The notes beneath the pieces are model-generated. The model searched no databases. It saw only the letters and a list, made by a program, of their open reading frames with translations, and had not been told where the DNA came from. Below, piece after piece: positions 19,613-27,640 of a stretch of 64,000 nucleotides of DNA. This DNA comes from Magnetococcales bacterium WMHbin3 (lineage in GTDB: Bacteria > Pseudomonadota > Magnetococcia > Magnetococcales > Magnetaquicoccaceae): positions 26,071 through 90,070 of the forward strand of contig PDZX01000010.1 in NCBI GenBank assembly GCA_002753185.1, given 5' to 3'. The first letter of the stretch is position 1, and the number at the start of each line of letters is the position of its first letter. The position numbers were made by a program, and so were the translations under genes.

Positions 19613-20870
19613 ATCCCTGGGCCAATGCCTCCCTGGCCGAGACGTTTTTTTTCGGTTCCAGGCTCTCGCCGAGGACGTTTTGCAGGATCCAGTTGTAGCG
19701 TTGCCGGGCCTCCCTGGTGGCGGTGTCCGCCACCGCCTGCATCTTGGAGAGCTTGAAATAGTCCCCGCCCAGCAACTGCAGGGCTTTCAATGCCGACAGC
19801 TTTTTGGAGATGCCCACCGCCAGCATCTGTTTGCCGACGGGATGTCCGATGCGTTGGTAGGCCATCTCCAACTGCTGCGGATCGCCCTGGTCCACGATCC
19901 CCATGCAGAGGATCTTGCCGGCCATGGAGTTGCCATGCACCACCTTGGCGGCCTTGGCCATCTGCTTGGGCCGTCCCTTCTCTTCCAGGCTGCGTTGCAC
20001 CAGCTTGACGCTCAGGATTTCCCCGCCTTCCGTGTCGTCGGAGATGTATTTTTCCAGCAGGGTGATCAGTGCGCCGGTATCGGCCAGTTTGGTCAGGGCC
20101 ACGGCCAGAATGGTGGTGGCCTTGGCGTTGCCCTTGGTGGCCGACAGGGCGCGCACCAGCGGTTCGATGGCCACATCCTTGCGATTGACGATCCCCGTGG
20201 CCAGGATGATCGCGCCGGGCGAGGTGTTGGACAACAGCTTGATGGCTTCCAGCATCTGCTCCGTGGAGCCGCGGCCCATCACCTCCATGGCCCAGATGAT
20301 CTCCGCTTCCGGCTGGGCCGGCGGCGCGGTGGCGATGGCGCGGATGATGTGATTGACCGTTCCCTGGTCCGCGATGCCCATGGCCAGGGATTTCATCGCC
20401 TCCGGGCTGATGGTGGCATGCCGCAGACCGTCGATCAGCGGATTGACCCCCTTGTGGGAGACGATGCCATGGGCCAGGGCGTTGACCAGTTCCACGTCGT
20501 TGCTGACCTTGGACATGGCGTCCACCATGTGAAAGGCCTTGACCTCCCGGTGGCGCAGGATTTCGGCGACCATGGTGCGCATCTGTTCCGGGTCGTCCTG
20601 GATCTTGCCGAGGGCCTCCAGCATTTTTTTGAGGCGTCCTTCCTGGATGACGCTCTCCACATCCACGCTGCTTTTCTTTTCGTCTTCGATCGCCGGGGCG
20701 CTCCCGCGGCGGCCCGACCCCGCTCCGCCCTCCTCGGCCTCCTCGGCGGCGGCGATGAATCGGTGATCCAGATTGTCCAGAGCCTGTGACGCGTCATTGC
20801 CGAGCGCTTCCTCCAGGGTGGCGCGGATCTTGGCCAACTGCTCGCTTGTGTATTGATCCCGGTCCGGCAT
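19602..20870 (-). CDS. Unrecognised alpha-helical repeat protein
   Basis: 422 residues, no family recognised. An acidic, probably disordered segment with Gly/Ser (about 45-75) follows an N-terminal helix. Residues about 75-370 consist of roughly 36-residue alpha-helical units with recurring phrases: MGIADQGTVNHIIRAI, MGRGSTEQMLEAIKLL, TGIVNRKDVAIEPLVRAL, LADTGALITLLEKY, MGIVDQGDPQQLEMAY. This HEAT/ARM-like layout suggests a scaffold or binding protein. No signal peptide or membrane segment. Codon use matches the host. Faces trpA convergently and the RNase D-like gene divergently. Confidence 0.7.
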   Translation of the reverse strand: MPDRDQYTSEQLAKIRATLEEALGNDASQALDNLDHRFIAAAEEAEEGGAGSGRRGSAPAIEDEKKSSVDVESVIQEGRLKKMLEALGKIQDDPEQMRTMVAEILRHREVKAFHMVDAMSKVSNDVELVNALAHGIVSHKGVNPLIDGLRHATISPEAMKSLAMGIADQGTVNHIIRAIATAPPAQPEAEIIWAMEVMGRGSTEQMLEAIKLLSNTSPGAIILATGIVNRKDVAIEPLVRALSATKGNAKATTILAVALTKLADTGALITLLEKYISDDTEGGEILSVKLVQRSLEEKGRPKQMAKAAKVVHGNSMAGKILCMGIVDQGDPQQLEMAYQRIGHPVGKQMLAVGISKKLSALKALQLLGGDYFKLSKMQAVADTATREARQRYNWILQNVLGESLEPKKNVSAREALAQGFKQ

Positions 20871-20985
20871 GGTCCCCTATCCCTCGCGTTCGAAAAATGC
20901 AAAATCGATCCTTGGATCTTGTCAACAAACCATCATACAATGAATCCCCATATAGGATACCATCTCCATTCGGGGAAAAAAAGCC

Positions 20986-21615
20986 ATGAACAGCACGCAG
21001 ACCGTCGTTTTGTTGGACGACCTGGACGAGGAGCGCCAGCGTCTTTATCTGGCGAGCCGTTATCTGGCCGTGGATACCGAGGCCATGGGTCTGAAAACCC
21101 AGCGCGACCGTCTTTGCCTGGTGCAAATGTGCAATGAGGATGGGGTGATCACCCTGGTGCAAACGCGCCGTTACCAGGCGCCCCGCCTGCGTGCCGTTCT
21201 CGAGGCCCCGTCGGTGCAGAAGATCTTCCATTTCGCCCGCTTTGACATGGCGGCCCTCAAACGGTGGCTCGGCATCGAGGTCGCGCCGGTTTTTTGCACC
21301 AAGATCGCCTCCCGTTTGACCCGCACCTACACGGATCGTCACGGTCTCAAGGATCTGGTGGCGGAACTGTTGGCCATCGAACTCGACAAGGAGCAGCAAT
21401 CCTCGGACTGGGCCGCCGAGACCCTCTCGCCCCGGCAGGTCGCCTATGCCAGTTCGGATGTCATCCACCTCATCCCGATTTACCGGAAACTGCTCGAGCG
21501 GCTGGAGCGGGAGCAGCGCCTCGACCTGGCCCTCGCCTGCATGAATGTCCTGCCCACGCGCGTCGCCCTCGACCTGGCGGGCTGGGAGGAGGAGGACATT
21601 TTTTCACATCACTGA
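20986..21615 (+). CDS. RNase D-like 3'-5' exonuclease
   Basis: Single DEDDy exonuclease domain of 209 residues. Exo I VDTEAMGL (Asp, Glu), Exo II HFARFDMAAL (Asp) and Exo III YASSDVIHL (Tyr...Asp) are all intact. The HRDC domains of full-length RNase D (about 370 residues) are absent, as in the short RNase D-like proteins of Alphaproteobacteria. Likely trims RNA 3' ends. ATG is preceded by a purine-rich GGGGAAAAAAA. Monocistronic; the upstream 115-bp gap is AT-rich and divergent. Confidence 0.88.
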   Translation: MNSTQTVVLLDDLDEERQRLYLASRYLAVDTEAMGLKTQRDRLCLVQMCNEDGVITLVQTRRYQAPRLRAVLEAPSVQKIFHFARFDMAALKRWLGIEVAPVFCTKIASRLTRTYTDRHGLKDLVAELLAIELDKEQQSSDWAAETLSPRQVAYASSDVIHLIPIYRKLLERLEREQRLDLALACMNVLPTRVALDLAGWEEEDIFSHH

Positions 21616-21644
21616 GCGGGCGTTTTCGGTTCTCTTCCTGGCGA

Positions 21645-24584
21645 TCAGGATGCTTCGGCATAGGTCCTGGCAAAATTCGTCTCTGACAGCCATTTCTTGA
21701 AGGATGGGTTGTCCATGAACTGCTTGAACAGTTCGGTATGATCCGAAAATAATTCAAGAATTGCCTTTTCCAACGCTTTGTTGTGCTCAATGCGGGCGTT
21801 TTGTTTGTCGGAATTGCGTATCGCATTCTGATAGGCCTTGTTGGCCGATACCCTGGCGGGCAGTTCTTCCGCGATAACTTTGCCGATTTTGTCCACATCC
21901 TTCCAATCGATATTGCCGAACAGATCGTTGAAGGATTTGAGAATATTGCTCAGATAATCCAGTTCCGGCTCCGGTCTTCCGCCACCCTCGCCGATGGGCA
22001 CGGGATCGATTTCGGCATCCGCGTCCGGCAGGATGATGGCCATGGATGCCTGGGCTTCGACCCGATAGCTGTCCATGTCGATGGCTTCCAGAATCCCCTT
22101 GGACAAATCTTCCTCCTTGGGCGCGGGGAGTTTCGGTATCAGGAAATTGAGGAAAATGGAGAATTTTTCCCAGTCGGCGTTGGAGAATGGCAGGATGGAG
22201 GCCAGAAAGCCGTAGGTGCGGGTGAACGACTTGGCCTTGCTTTTGAAGTCCACCTGGCCATCTTCGTCCAGTTCCTCGGTATAGATGGCCACGCAGGCAT
22301 CCAGAATCGGGTCCAACCTGTCCCGCTCCGCCCCGCCCAGGTAGAGCGCCACCAGTTCCTCCACCTGAAGCCAGGCATACACCCGATAACCATCGAGCGC
22401 TGATTTCAGGTCGTGCAGTTTATTGGGGTCCGTTTCGTCGCCGAGGATCGTGGTGCGGTAATAGGGTTCGAACGACTGGCGGATGCCATCGGCATCGTTC
22501 ATGAAGTCGAGGATGAAGGTGTCGTGCTTTTGCGGGTGGGCGCGATTGAGCCGCGACAGGGTCTGTACCGCCTTGATTCCGGAGAGGGTTTTGTCCACGT
22601 ACATCGTGTGGAGCAGGGGTTCGTCGTAGCCGGTCTGGAACTTGTCCGCGACGATCAGGAACCGGTAGGGATCCTGTTTGAATTTTTCCTCGATGGCGTT
22701 GCTGGGGAAACCGTTGAGCGAGGTTTCGGTCACCTTTTCCCCGCCGTATTCATGTTCCCCGGAGAAGGCGACGATGGCCTTGTATTGGCTTTTGGTTTCC
22801 CTCAAATAGGCATCGAATGCGCTGAAGTACCGAATGGCGCGCTGGATACCATTGGTCACCACCATGGCGCGGGCGGAACCGCCGATCTTGCGTGGCGCGG
22901 CAACCTGGGCATGAAAGTGGTCGATCATGATCTCCGCTTTCTGGCGGATGGCATGCTCGTGGGATTCCACGTATTGGCGGAGCTTCTTTTGCGCGCGCCT
23001 GGCGTCGAATCTGGGGTCGTTCTCCACGGTCTTCATGAGGCGGTAGTAGCTGTCCACTGGCGTATAGTGATTCAGCACATCCAGGATGAATCCCTCCTGG
23101 ATGGCCTGTTTCATGGTGTAGCCGTGGAAAGGGACGTGGCGGACCTTGTCCCCTTCGGGAATCGGCACGCCAAAAACCTCCAGGGTCTTGTTCTTGGGGG
23201 TGGCGGTGAAGGCGAAGTAGCTGGCGTTGGGCAGCACCTTGCGGGTTTCCATCAGCCGGTTGATGGCATCTTCGACCGACTCTTCCTCCTCTTCCGATCC
23301 ATTGGCGGCCAGGGCGATGTGCATTTGGGCGGAGGTGCGGCCACCCTGGCTGGAGTGGGCCTCGTCGATGATGATGGCGAAGGTCCGGTCGCGATGCTCG
23401 TCGCCGATCTCATCCAGAATGAAGGGGAATTTCTGCACCGTGGTGATGATGATCCGCACACCAGACCTGATGAACGCCCGCAGATTTTCGGATCGTTCGG
23501 CGTGGCCTACCAGGGAGGAGACCTGGGTGAACTGCCGGATGGTGTCGCGAATCTGTCTGTCGAGCACCCGCCGGTCGGTCACCACGATGACCGAATCGAA
23601 GATGGGCTTGCCGGAGCGTTCCAGTTCCACCAGTTGGTGGCCGAGCCAGGCAATGGAGTTGCTCTTGCCGGAGCCTGCCGAATGTTGGATCACGTAGCGA
23701 CGGCCCGCGCCATGGTTTCTGGCGTCGGACAGGAGTCTGCGCACCACGTCCAGCTGATGAAAGCGCGGAAAGATTTGTTTTGATGATTTTTTGCGTCCCG
23801 TGTTGTCTTTTTCCGTCACCACCTGGGCATAGTTTTCGAGGATGTCGGTGAGCATCGGCTTGGCGAGGATCTCCCGCCACAGGTAGTCTGTCTTGAGTCC
23901 ATCGGGATTGGGGGGATTGCCCGCGCCGTCGTTCCAGCCGCGATTGAAGGGCAGAAACCAGGAGGCCTTGCCTTTCAGGTGGGTACACATGCGCACCTCG
24001 TGATCGTCCACCGCGAAGTGGACCATGCAGCGGGCGAACCGGAACAGCGGCTCCCTGGGGTCGCGGTCGAGTTTGTATTGCTGGATGGCGTCCGCGACCG
24101 TCTGTTTGGTCAGGCTGTTTTTCAGCTCGAAGGTGGCGATGGGCAGGCCATTGAGGAACAGCGCCAGATCCAGGGCGAGCCTGGTGGCGTCCTTGGAGTA
24201 ATGGAGTTGGCGGGTGACGCTGAACAGATTGGCGGCAAAAAGCGCAATCGCCTTGGCGTTGCCCGGAGAGGGGGTGCCGTAGAACAGTTCCACCGAAGCC
24301 GGCCCGTGCTTGATGCCCCGGCGCAGCACATCGATGATCCCGCGTTTGTCGATCTCCTTCTGGAGGCGGGTGAGGAACTGAAACCTCTTGGGACCCTCAT
24401 CCGCCAATCCCAGCATGTCGAAGGCGTCGGGTTGGGTGGCTTGCAGAAAGGCCAGCAGCTTGGCCAGATCCACCGCATGGTCTTTGTCGAAATCCTTGGA
24501 GTCGCCGGGAACATAGCCCGCTTCGTCGATCAAGGATCGGGTGATGAGGGCTTCCAGCCCTTTTTCGCTGGTGTCGGTACTCAT
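21645..24584 (-). CDS. hsdR: Type I restriction enzyme, R (endonuclease/translocase) subunit
   Basis: 979 residues. The N-terminal endonuclease region has the PD-(D/E)XK strand in GLPIATFELKNSLT (about 155-168). The SF2 motor has Walker A SAGSGKSNS (about 305), Walker B IIDEAHSSQGG (about 405), FTATPKNKT, and motif VI-like QTLSRLNRAHPQK. A C-terminal helical region binds the M-S core. ATG at 24584 overlaps the upstream macrodomain stop (ATGA), so translation is coupled. Last gene of the hsd operon. Complete; predicted active. Confidence 0.95.
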   Translation of the reverse strand: MSTDTSEKGLEALITRSLIDEAGYVPGDSKDFDKDHAVDLAKLLAFLQATQPDAFDMLGLADEGPKRFQFLTRLQKEIDKRGIIDVLRRGIKHGPASVELFYGTPSPGNAKAIALFAANLFSVTRQLHYSKDATRLALDLALFLNGLPIATFELKNSLTKQTVADAIQQYKLDRDPREPLFRFARCMVHFAVDDHEVRMCTHLKGKASWFLPFNRGWNDGAGNPPNPDGLKTDYLWREILAKPMLTDILENYAQVVTEKDNTGRKKSSKQIFPRFHQLDVVRRLLSDARNHGAGRRYVIQHSAGSGKSNSIAWLGHQLVELERSGKPIFDSVIVVTDRRVLDRQIRDTIRQFTQVSSLVGHAERSENLRAFIRSGVRIIITTVQKFPFILDEIGDEHRDRTFAIIIDEAHSSQGGRTSAQMHIALAANGSEEEEESVEDAINRLMETRKVLPNASYFAFTATPKNKTLEVFGVPIPEGDKVRHVPFHGYTMKQAIQEGFILDVLNHYTPVDSYYRLMKTVENDPRFDARRAQKKLRQYVESHEHAIRQKAEIMIDHFHAQVAAPRKIGGSARAMVVTNGIQRAIRYFSAFDAYLRETKSQYKAIVAFSGEHEYGGEKVTETSLNGFPSNAIEEKFKQDPYRFLIVADKFQTGYDEPLLHTMYVDKTLSGIKAVQTLSRLNRAHPQKHDTFILDFMNDADGIRQSFEPYYRTTILGDETDPNKLHDLKSALDGYRVYAWLQVEELVALYLGGAERDRLDPILDACVAIYTEELDEDGQVDFKSKAKSFTRTYGFLASILPFSNADWEKFSIFLNFLIPKLPAPKEEDLSKGILEAIDMDSYRVEAQASMAIILPDADAEIDPVPIGEGGGRPEPELDYLSNILKSFNDLFGNIDWKDVDKIGKVIAEELPARVSANKAYQNAIRNSDKQNARIEHNKALEKAILELFSDHTELFKQFMDNPSFKKWLSETNFARTYAEAS

Positions 24585-25105
24585 GTCAGCCCCGACGGGA
24601 TGGGGGTTGGCAACCACCCCTTGCGGTTGACGACTGCTCTAGGGGCTGGGTCTACGGTAGGTTCGTACAGCGTGACGTCGATATCCGGCAATTCTCTGAA
24701 CGCCAGTTCAATGCGCGAGCGTACTTCAGGCCAGGACAGACCACCCAGACCGCACCCCAGAGGGGGAATGGCAATGGAGCGGATGCCACGGTCGTGAATC
24801 TCTTTCACGAGGGATTGCAAACCGGATTCGATATCCTCCATGCGGCTGTTGTCACGCCAGTGACGTTTGGTGGGGAAGTTGACGATGAAGCGCTGCCTGG
24901 TCGGTTGATGGGTATCAAAGACGAACATGCGCCCTGGCGCCACCTCATGGCGTTTGCAGGCCGCCTCGTAGGCCTTGAAATTGTCCGGATAGGCATTCTT
25001 GAACTGCAAGGCGATGCCCCGGCCCATGACTCCCACGCAATTGACGGTATTGACGATGGCCTCGGCGTCATCGGTGAGTATGTTTCCTTTGGTGAACTCG
25101 ATCAT
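24581..25105 (-). CDS. Macrodomain protein, DarG-like
   Basis: 174 residues, essentially one macrodomain. VNTVNCVGVMGRGIALQF (about 18-35) is the ADP-ribose-binding loop in the form typical of DarG antitoxins, and IPPLGCGLGGLSW is the second loop. DarG normally removes ADP-ribose that DarT puts on thymidine in DNA and has a second C-terminal domain; that domain and any DarT gene are absent here. It is encoded between hsdS and hsdR, 100 bp after hsdS and overlapping hsdR by 4 bp, so it is part of the operon. It may reverse ADP-ribosylation of DNA or protein during phage attack; that is inference. Confidence 0.85.
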   Translation of the reverse strand: MIEFTKGNILTDDAEAIVNTVNCVGVMGRGIALQFKNAYPDNFKAYEAACKRHEVAPGRMFVFDTHQPTRQRFIVNFPTKRHWRDNSRMEDIESGLQSLVKEIHDRGIRSIAIPPLGCGLGGLSWPEVRSRIELAFRELPDIDVTLYEPTVDPAPRAVVNRKGWLPTPIPSGLT

Positions 25106-25205
25106 GGTGTCTCCTCCCTGACCGATAATACCAATTCTGCCTCACTTCCGCAACAAGCATGGGTGATGTTTTGGATTGACGGCGGAGCAGGGGGCGGGAT
25201 GATGG

Positions 25206-26576
25206 TCACTCCTCCACTGCATCCGGTTCCGGGTCATCTTCCAGGAGGTCGCCTTCGTTTTCCTCGCCCAGATCCTCCATCGCGTCATCAACTGCTGGCA
25301 AGTCAACCGGAATGTTCCTTACATCGAGCTTGCCAGTAACAACATCTATAAGTAATCGTTCACTAAATTCACGGACAAGCTGCATTTCGTGCTCAGTACG
25401 CGCAACTTTATTGTTCATAATGAATTCAATATTTTCTAGATATTCTGATATATATTTTTGTTCATTCAAACATGGAACCGGCAAAAATGAAACTCCAAGT
25501 TTTTGAAAATCAATACTTTGCCCTTCGCGTATACCAACAACAAACAATGATAGCGTATTAACGAAACTGTAAGATTTTAAGAGAAATCTGAAATATCCGC
25601 AGAAGACGTTATTCTGCGGAGTTAGTATAGTGTACGCAGGAGAGATAATACCTTCAGCTCGTGATATCTCTATACCTCCCTGAAATGATCTGAGGCTGAT
25701 AACAAAATCTCCCACGTTTACAGATTTCAACAAGTGCAAATCTTTCATAGCGATAACAGTTCTTTTTTGATAATCGTCTTTCTCAATCACTCCTTTCTCC
25801 TGAGTGGCAGCCAATAGTGGAAGTTCTGGATTGCCCTTTTGAATTCTTTCATTAAATAGATGCTTAACTTTAATTAGCTCCCAATGCGCCGGAATCTCCG
25901 GCATCCAGTCGATGCCGGTGGGCTTCATGGGGGCGTTGGGATCCAGGCCACGGGTGACCGCCTGGTTGATTATGGTCTGCTTCTGCTCGTTCAACAGCGC
26001 AATCAGCCGTCGTTTTTTGCTAATGAAATGGACAGTGCGACGGACATGGGCGTCCAGGAAATTTGCGATGGCCGTCTGCTCCTCAAGCGGCGGATAGGCC
26101 GATGGCATTTGTTTGAATTCATCCCAGTACAGGCGATTGCGGTCAGCGACGATACCATGGGAGAACTTGTTGACTTCCCGCATGTAATCGGCTGTGCGAA
26201 ACAGATAGTTGTAATAGCGCGGTTCCACTTCAGGCATAGGCCGAGCCACCACATAAGCCGGGCTGATCAGGCCATCCACAGGAACAACACCGACAGCTCC
26301 CTGCCACATGCGCATCATGTTGTAGGCGATGTCTCCCTTGGCGGCACGTTTGTATTTGCCTCGGTCGGTCATTTGCTGTTTGCGTGTACCGTTCCCCATA
26401 TCGCGCACCCTGACCCCGGTACGGAGTGAGACCTCCAAAATAGGCAACTGCTCATGCCCGGTCTCGTTTCTTTGCGCAAAAAGCCGCCCATTCCGCCGCA
26501 CATCCCAATGTTCCGGCACCTGCCCCAGCCAGGGGAGGCCTGAGTCCTTGTACGTTGGATAAGGTTGGGGGGTCAT
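25206..26576 (-). CDS. hsdS: Type I restriction enzyme, S (specificity) subunit
   Basis: 456 residues with the two-TRD architecture. TRD1 starts after [13 protein letters not shown], and its conserved spacer is [20 protein letters not shown]2 starts after [14 protein letters not shown], with spacer [16 protein letters not shown]. An acidic C-terminal tail ([15 protein letters not shown]) is unusual. Start at 26576 overlaps the abi stop by 4 bp (ATGA). The second TRD (about 25310-25870) is visibly AT-rich compared with the first, indicating replacement from another source. Confidence 0.92.
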   Translation of the reverse strand: MTPQPYPTYKDSGLPWLGQVPEHWDVRRNGRLFAQRNETGHEQLPILEVSLRTGVRVRDMGNGTRKQQMTDRGKYKRAAKGDIAYNMMRMWQGAVGVVPVDGLISPAYVVARPMPEVEPRYYNYLFRTADYMREVNKFSHGIVADRNRLYWDEFKQMPSAYPPLEEQTAIANFLDAHVRRTVHFISKKRRLIALLNEQKQTIINQAVTRGLDPNAPMKPTGIDWMPEIPAHWELIKVKHLFNERIQKGNPELPLLAATQEKGVIEKDDYQKRTVIAMKDLHLLKSVNVGDFVISLRSFQGGIEISRAEGIISPAYTILTPQNNVFCGYFRFLLKSYSFVNTLSLFVVGIREGQSIDFQKLGVSFLPVPCLNEQKYISEYLENIEFIMNNKVARTEHEMQLVREFSERLLIDVVTGKLDVRNIPVDLPAVDDAMEDLGEENEGDLLEDDPEPDAVEE

Positions 26577-27484
26577 GGCTTGGCTCCTGACGCCATTCGC
26601 CAAATGGAGCGCGTGGCGAAATCGTTTGGGAAACCCATCGCCCTCGTGTCGATGCTGTGCCGCTGGAGAAGGTCCAGTAAACGCCTTCTCCAGCGATGAA
26701 TCGGACAGATCCTGTCCATCATCCAGGCCAGCATCACCAGGGTATTGTAGATCTTCCGATTTGCTTCGGGATGAAAGTCGGCGATCAGGGGCGCCGGTTT
26801 GGTGCGGGGTAAGGTCATGGTCACGGTAAAACGGCGATTCCACAAGCGGCTGTGATGCGCGCAAAGATTGCGGATGTATACCAGATGGCGCAGAAACGAT
26901 TGCAAAACGCGATCATCCAACCCATAGGTCGCGGCAATGTTCCGACGCAAGGGCATGGGTTTCAGATTGGTGAACCAGCGCGACAACAGCCCCAGGGACA
27001 TCACCTCGCATACGGCCCAGATAGGCGGCAACTCCGGGTCATCATATTTGTTGCGGTAGTGCTGAATGAAAACCTCGTCTGATCTTGAGATTTCTTCGCG
27101 CAGGCTATCCAGGTCACGTTGCCATCTGTCCTTTTTTTCGCTTAGAGAGGATTCCATGAAGGCATGAGCGCCATGGCCATGGGCCATGTGGTAGGCCCAC
27201 TGGGTGCGCAGGGAGACCTCCACCCGCTCAATGGCGTCCATCAGCAACAGGCGCAACTCCCGGTCAAAGATGTACAGATTCAGAATCGCGTCGAATCGTG
27301 TGCCGGGTTTGAAGGCATGAGCGCCATGGTCGGCCTCGAAAGGCAACCAGTAGGCTGTCAGGCGATAATAATTCAGATGGGCAAGGTAATGGATTGCTGA
27401 GGATTGGTCATCAATTACCATCCCCCGTGATTGCAACAGGGAGACCTGTTCTTCGAACGTTTTTGGGGGTTTGTCAAACCGCAT
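26573..27484 (-). CDS. Abi_2 family (AbiD/AbiF-like) HEPN abortive infection protein
   Basis: 303 residues. N-terminal [17 protein letters not shown] and [12 protein letters not shown] are typical of Abi_2. The HEPN RNase motif RxxxxH appears as RNLCAH (Arg205, His210). A second Arg/His pair lies in RTQWAYH (93-99). Proteins of this family cause abortive infection, and AbiF has been proposed as an ancestor of Cas13. ATG at 27484 gives the family N-terminus; an in-frame ATG at 27640 would translate through a terminator-like structure. Located between hsdM and hsdS, overlapping hsdS by 4 bp, so expression is tied to the restriction system. Confidence 0.88.
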   Translation of the reverse strand: MRFDKPPKTFEEQVSLLQSRGMVIDDQSSAIHYLAHLNYYRLTAYWLPFEADHGAHAFKPGTRFDAILNLYIFDRELRLLLMDAIERVEVSLRTQWAYHMAHGHGAHAFMESSLSEKKDRWQRDLDSLREEISRSDEVFIQHYRNKYDDPELPPIWAVCEVMSLGLLSRWFTNLKPMPLRRNIAATYGLDDRVLQSFLRHLVYIRNLCAHHSRLWNRRFTVTMTLPRTKPAPLIADFHPEANRKIYNTLVMLAWMMDRICPIHRWRRRLLDLLQRHSIDTRAMGFPNDFATRSIWRMASGAKP

Positions 27485-27493
27485 GGGAACCCC

Positions 27494-27558
27494 CCAAAAA
27501 AAAGGAACCCGCCGGTTTGAGGGTGCTCCGAGGAGCATAGCCTTGGCGGGTATTGTTG
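27494..27558 (-). ncRNA. Candidate structured small RNA / terminator leader of the abi gene
   Basis: Minus-strand RNA of about 65 nt. Outer stem ACCCGCC/GGCGGGT (27545-27551 with 27507-27513) encloses an inner stem TGCTCC/GGAGCA (27532-27537 with 27524-27529). The outer stem is followed by UUCC and eight Us (27496-27503). It sits 10 bp before the abi ATG and 82 bp after the hsdM stop, downstream of a promoter-like sequence. It could be an intrinsic terminator after hsdM or a discrete RNA ending in its own terminator. AbiF relatives are reported to be accompanied by a conserved non-coding RNA, which makes the second reading attractive. Confidence 0.5.
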
Positions 27559-27564
27559 AGAAAC

Positions 27565-27592
27565 AGGATATCCATTTTGCGCATAATTGCAA
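27565..27592 (-). promoter_or_regulatory. Candidate promoter for the abi-linked small RNA
   Basis: On the minus strand, TTGCAA (27592-27587), a 16-bp spacer and TATCCT (27570-27565), in an AT-rich stretch between hsdM and the hairpin. Transcription would begin near 27558, just before the structured region. The same -10 hexamer is seen in the nusA promoter candidate. Confidence 0.4.
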
Positions 27593-27640
27593 ATTGAATT
27601 TTTTTATAGACTGCTTGGACGGCCAATCCATCGAAAACAT

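Noticed and set aside
24581..25105. Complete DarTG toxin-antitoxin system
   Set aside because: No DarT-like gene adjoins, and the C-terminal DarG domain is missing.
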